A stretch of 5,555 bases of DNA from an uncultured Eubacteriales bacterium (GTDB lineage Bacteria; Bacillota; Clostridia; Oscillospirales; Oscillospiraceae), in the NCBI GenBank assembly GCA_900549495.1, contig UROL01000140.1:1-5555 (forward strand), read 5' to 3'. How positions within the stretch are numbered: position 1 is the stretch's first letter; each line of letters opens with the position of its first letter. The position numbers and the translations under genes are program-made. Below, one piece after another: positions 4,952 through 5,555 of this stretch. Below the pieces are notes generated by a model. That model worked only from the letters and a program-made list of their open reading frames with translations. It ran no database searches and was not told the DNA's origin.

Positions 4952-5555
4952 CCGAGAAAATACACATTGCACTGCCGTCTGCCGAATTCCGCCGCCTCCT
5001 CCGGGGGCAGGTACAGGTCGATGCGGTTTTCTGCCAGGCAGTCGCTGGCCACCGCCTGGGCTATGCCATAGAGCCAGGAGCCGTCGGCGGCCAGAATAAA
5101 CAGCCGGGTACCCGGGGCAATGGCGGCGCTGGACACCAGGGCTGTGCCCTTCCGGGCCTGGGGGATGCAGCCCGGATCCTCCGAGGAGAAGGCGGTGGCC
5201 TCCAGGGTACACATGCCGGAGTAGGGGAGCATCCCTCCCTCCGGCAGCCATAGGCAGCCTTGCCCCTGGGTAACGCCGCAGTCCTCCCGGGTGCCCACTG
5301 CCACCAGCCTTGGGACGGCAGGGCAGAGGAGATGCCGGTCCACAATCTCCCGGGAAACCGGGAGCCCGTTGACATAGGTCACCTTGGCCACGCACCGCAG
5401 CTCCCCCGGGGTTCCCGGTGCCAGCTCCACCTCCCGGCCCCAGGGCAGGGTGCTGTCCAGCCGGTACTCCGTGTCCGCCGGAAGGGCCATGGTGAATTCC
5501 TCCCGGGTGTACTGGCGGCGCACCACGGTGAGGGTGTCCCCAGGCTGCAAGAGGG
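4948..5555 (-). CDS. YabE-like G5 and 3D domain protein (5' partial)
   Basis: This is the C-terminal 200 or so residues of a cell-wall-associated protein of the YabE/resuscitation-factor-like type, in which a G5 domain precedes a 3D domain related to lytic transglycosylases. Its N-terminus (signal peptide and ubiquitin-like DUF348 repeats in this family) lies right of the window. Counting from codon 5550, residues 1-10 (QPGDTLTVV) look like the end of such a repeat. The G5 domain runs from about 12 to 88 (TEYRLDSTLPWGREVELAPGTPGE...), and the 3D-like domain from about 116 to 199 (LEATAF...GTALVSS...IAPGTRLFI...NRIDLY...CNVYFLG). In active 3D domains three aspartates are conserved (AVDP, DTGG, RID). 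Here the first is Ser (VSS, near 140-141), the second appears replaced in AVASDC (166-171), and only RID (177-179) remains, so lytic activity is doubtful. TTG 5550 is in frame but the open frame continues past it, so it is not taken as the start. The next gene, rsmA, begins 60 bases after the stop. Confidence 0.82.
   Translation of the reverse strand, partial: LLQPGDTLTVVRRQYTREEFTMALPADTEYRLDSTLPWGREVELAPGTPGELRCVAKVTYVNGLPVSREIVDRHLLCPAVPRLVAVGTREDCGVTQGQGCLWLPEGGMLPYSGMCTLEATAFSSEDPGCIPQARKGTALVSSAAIAPGTRLFILAADGSWLYGIAQAVASDCLAENRIDLYLPPEEAAEFGRRQCNVYFLG

Noticed and set aside
4036..5253. 405-residue plus-strand open frame opposite rsmA and the G5/3D gene
   Set aside because: It lies antisense to an intact rsmA with all family motifs, and its product is low-complexity His/Gly/Gln-rich, typical of an antisense shadow.

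Overview
The window looks like a piece of a GC-rich Firmicutes chromosome, most likely a gut Clostridia/Oscillospirales-type organism. The grounds are the gene families, AGGAG-type ribosome binding sites, ATGA-coupled genes, a sigma-A-like promoter, and an intergenic repeat of a kind I recall, without having checked it, from gut Oscillospirales genomes. No rRNA, tRNA, CRISPR array, transposase or phage gene was seen.

Left part (1-1319, + strand): the 3' portion of an AbgB-like M20-family amidohydrolase, whose N-terminus lies outside the window, ends at a strong intrinsic terminator. Next comes a gene-free stretch of about 550 bases (1272-1822). It holds the terminator, a TATAAT-like box, a 229-bp MITE-like inverted-repeat element (1333-1561), two degenerate 83-bp direct repeats each carrying a GGGCGAT/ATCGCCC hairpin (1556-1721), and a possible leader/promoter region.

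Middle (1823-3300, + strand): a two-gene unit made of an ECF-like sigma-70 factor, probably starting at TTG, and a translationally coupled single-pass membrane protein that is likely its regulator (anti-sigma-like). A hairpin at 3306-3333 follows.

Right part (3167-5555, - strand): a G5 + 3D-domain YabE-like cell-wall protein (5' end outside the window), then rsmA (ksgA) with its own promoter overlapping the previous stop codon, then a YjjG/YfnB-type HAD phosphatase coupled to rsmA by an ATGA overlap. The yabE-ksgA neighbourhood is the one known from Bacillus subtilis, but without rnmV between the two.

I see no convincing new multi-gene system. The points most worth a second look are: the HAD gene, which has no stop codon at its family-typical end and reads through the terminator hairpin into the antisense strand of the sigma operon; the 3D domain, which has lost two of its three signature aspartates; and the composite repeat region.
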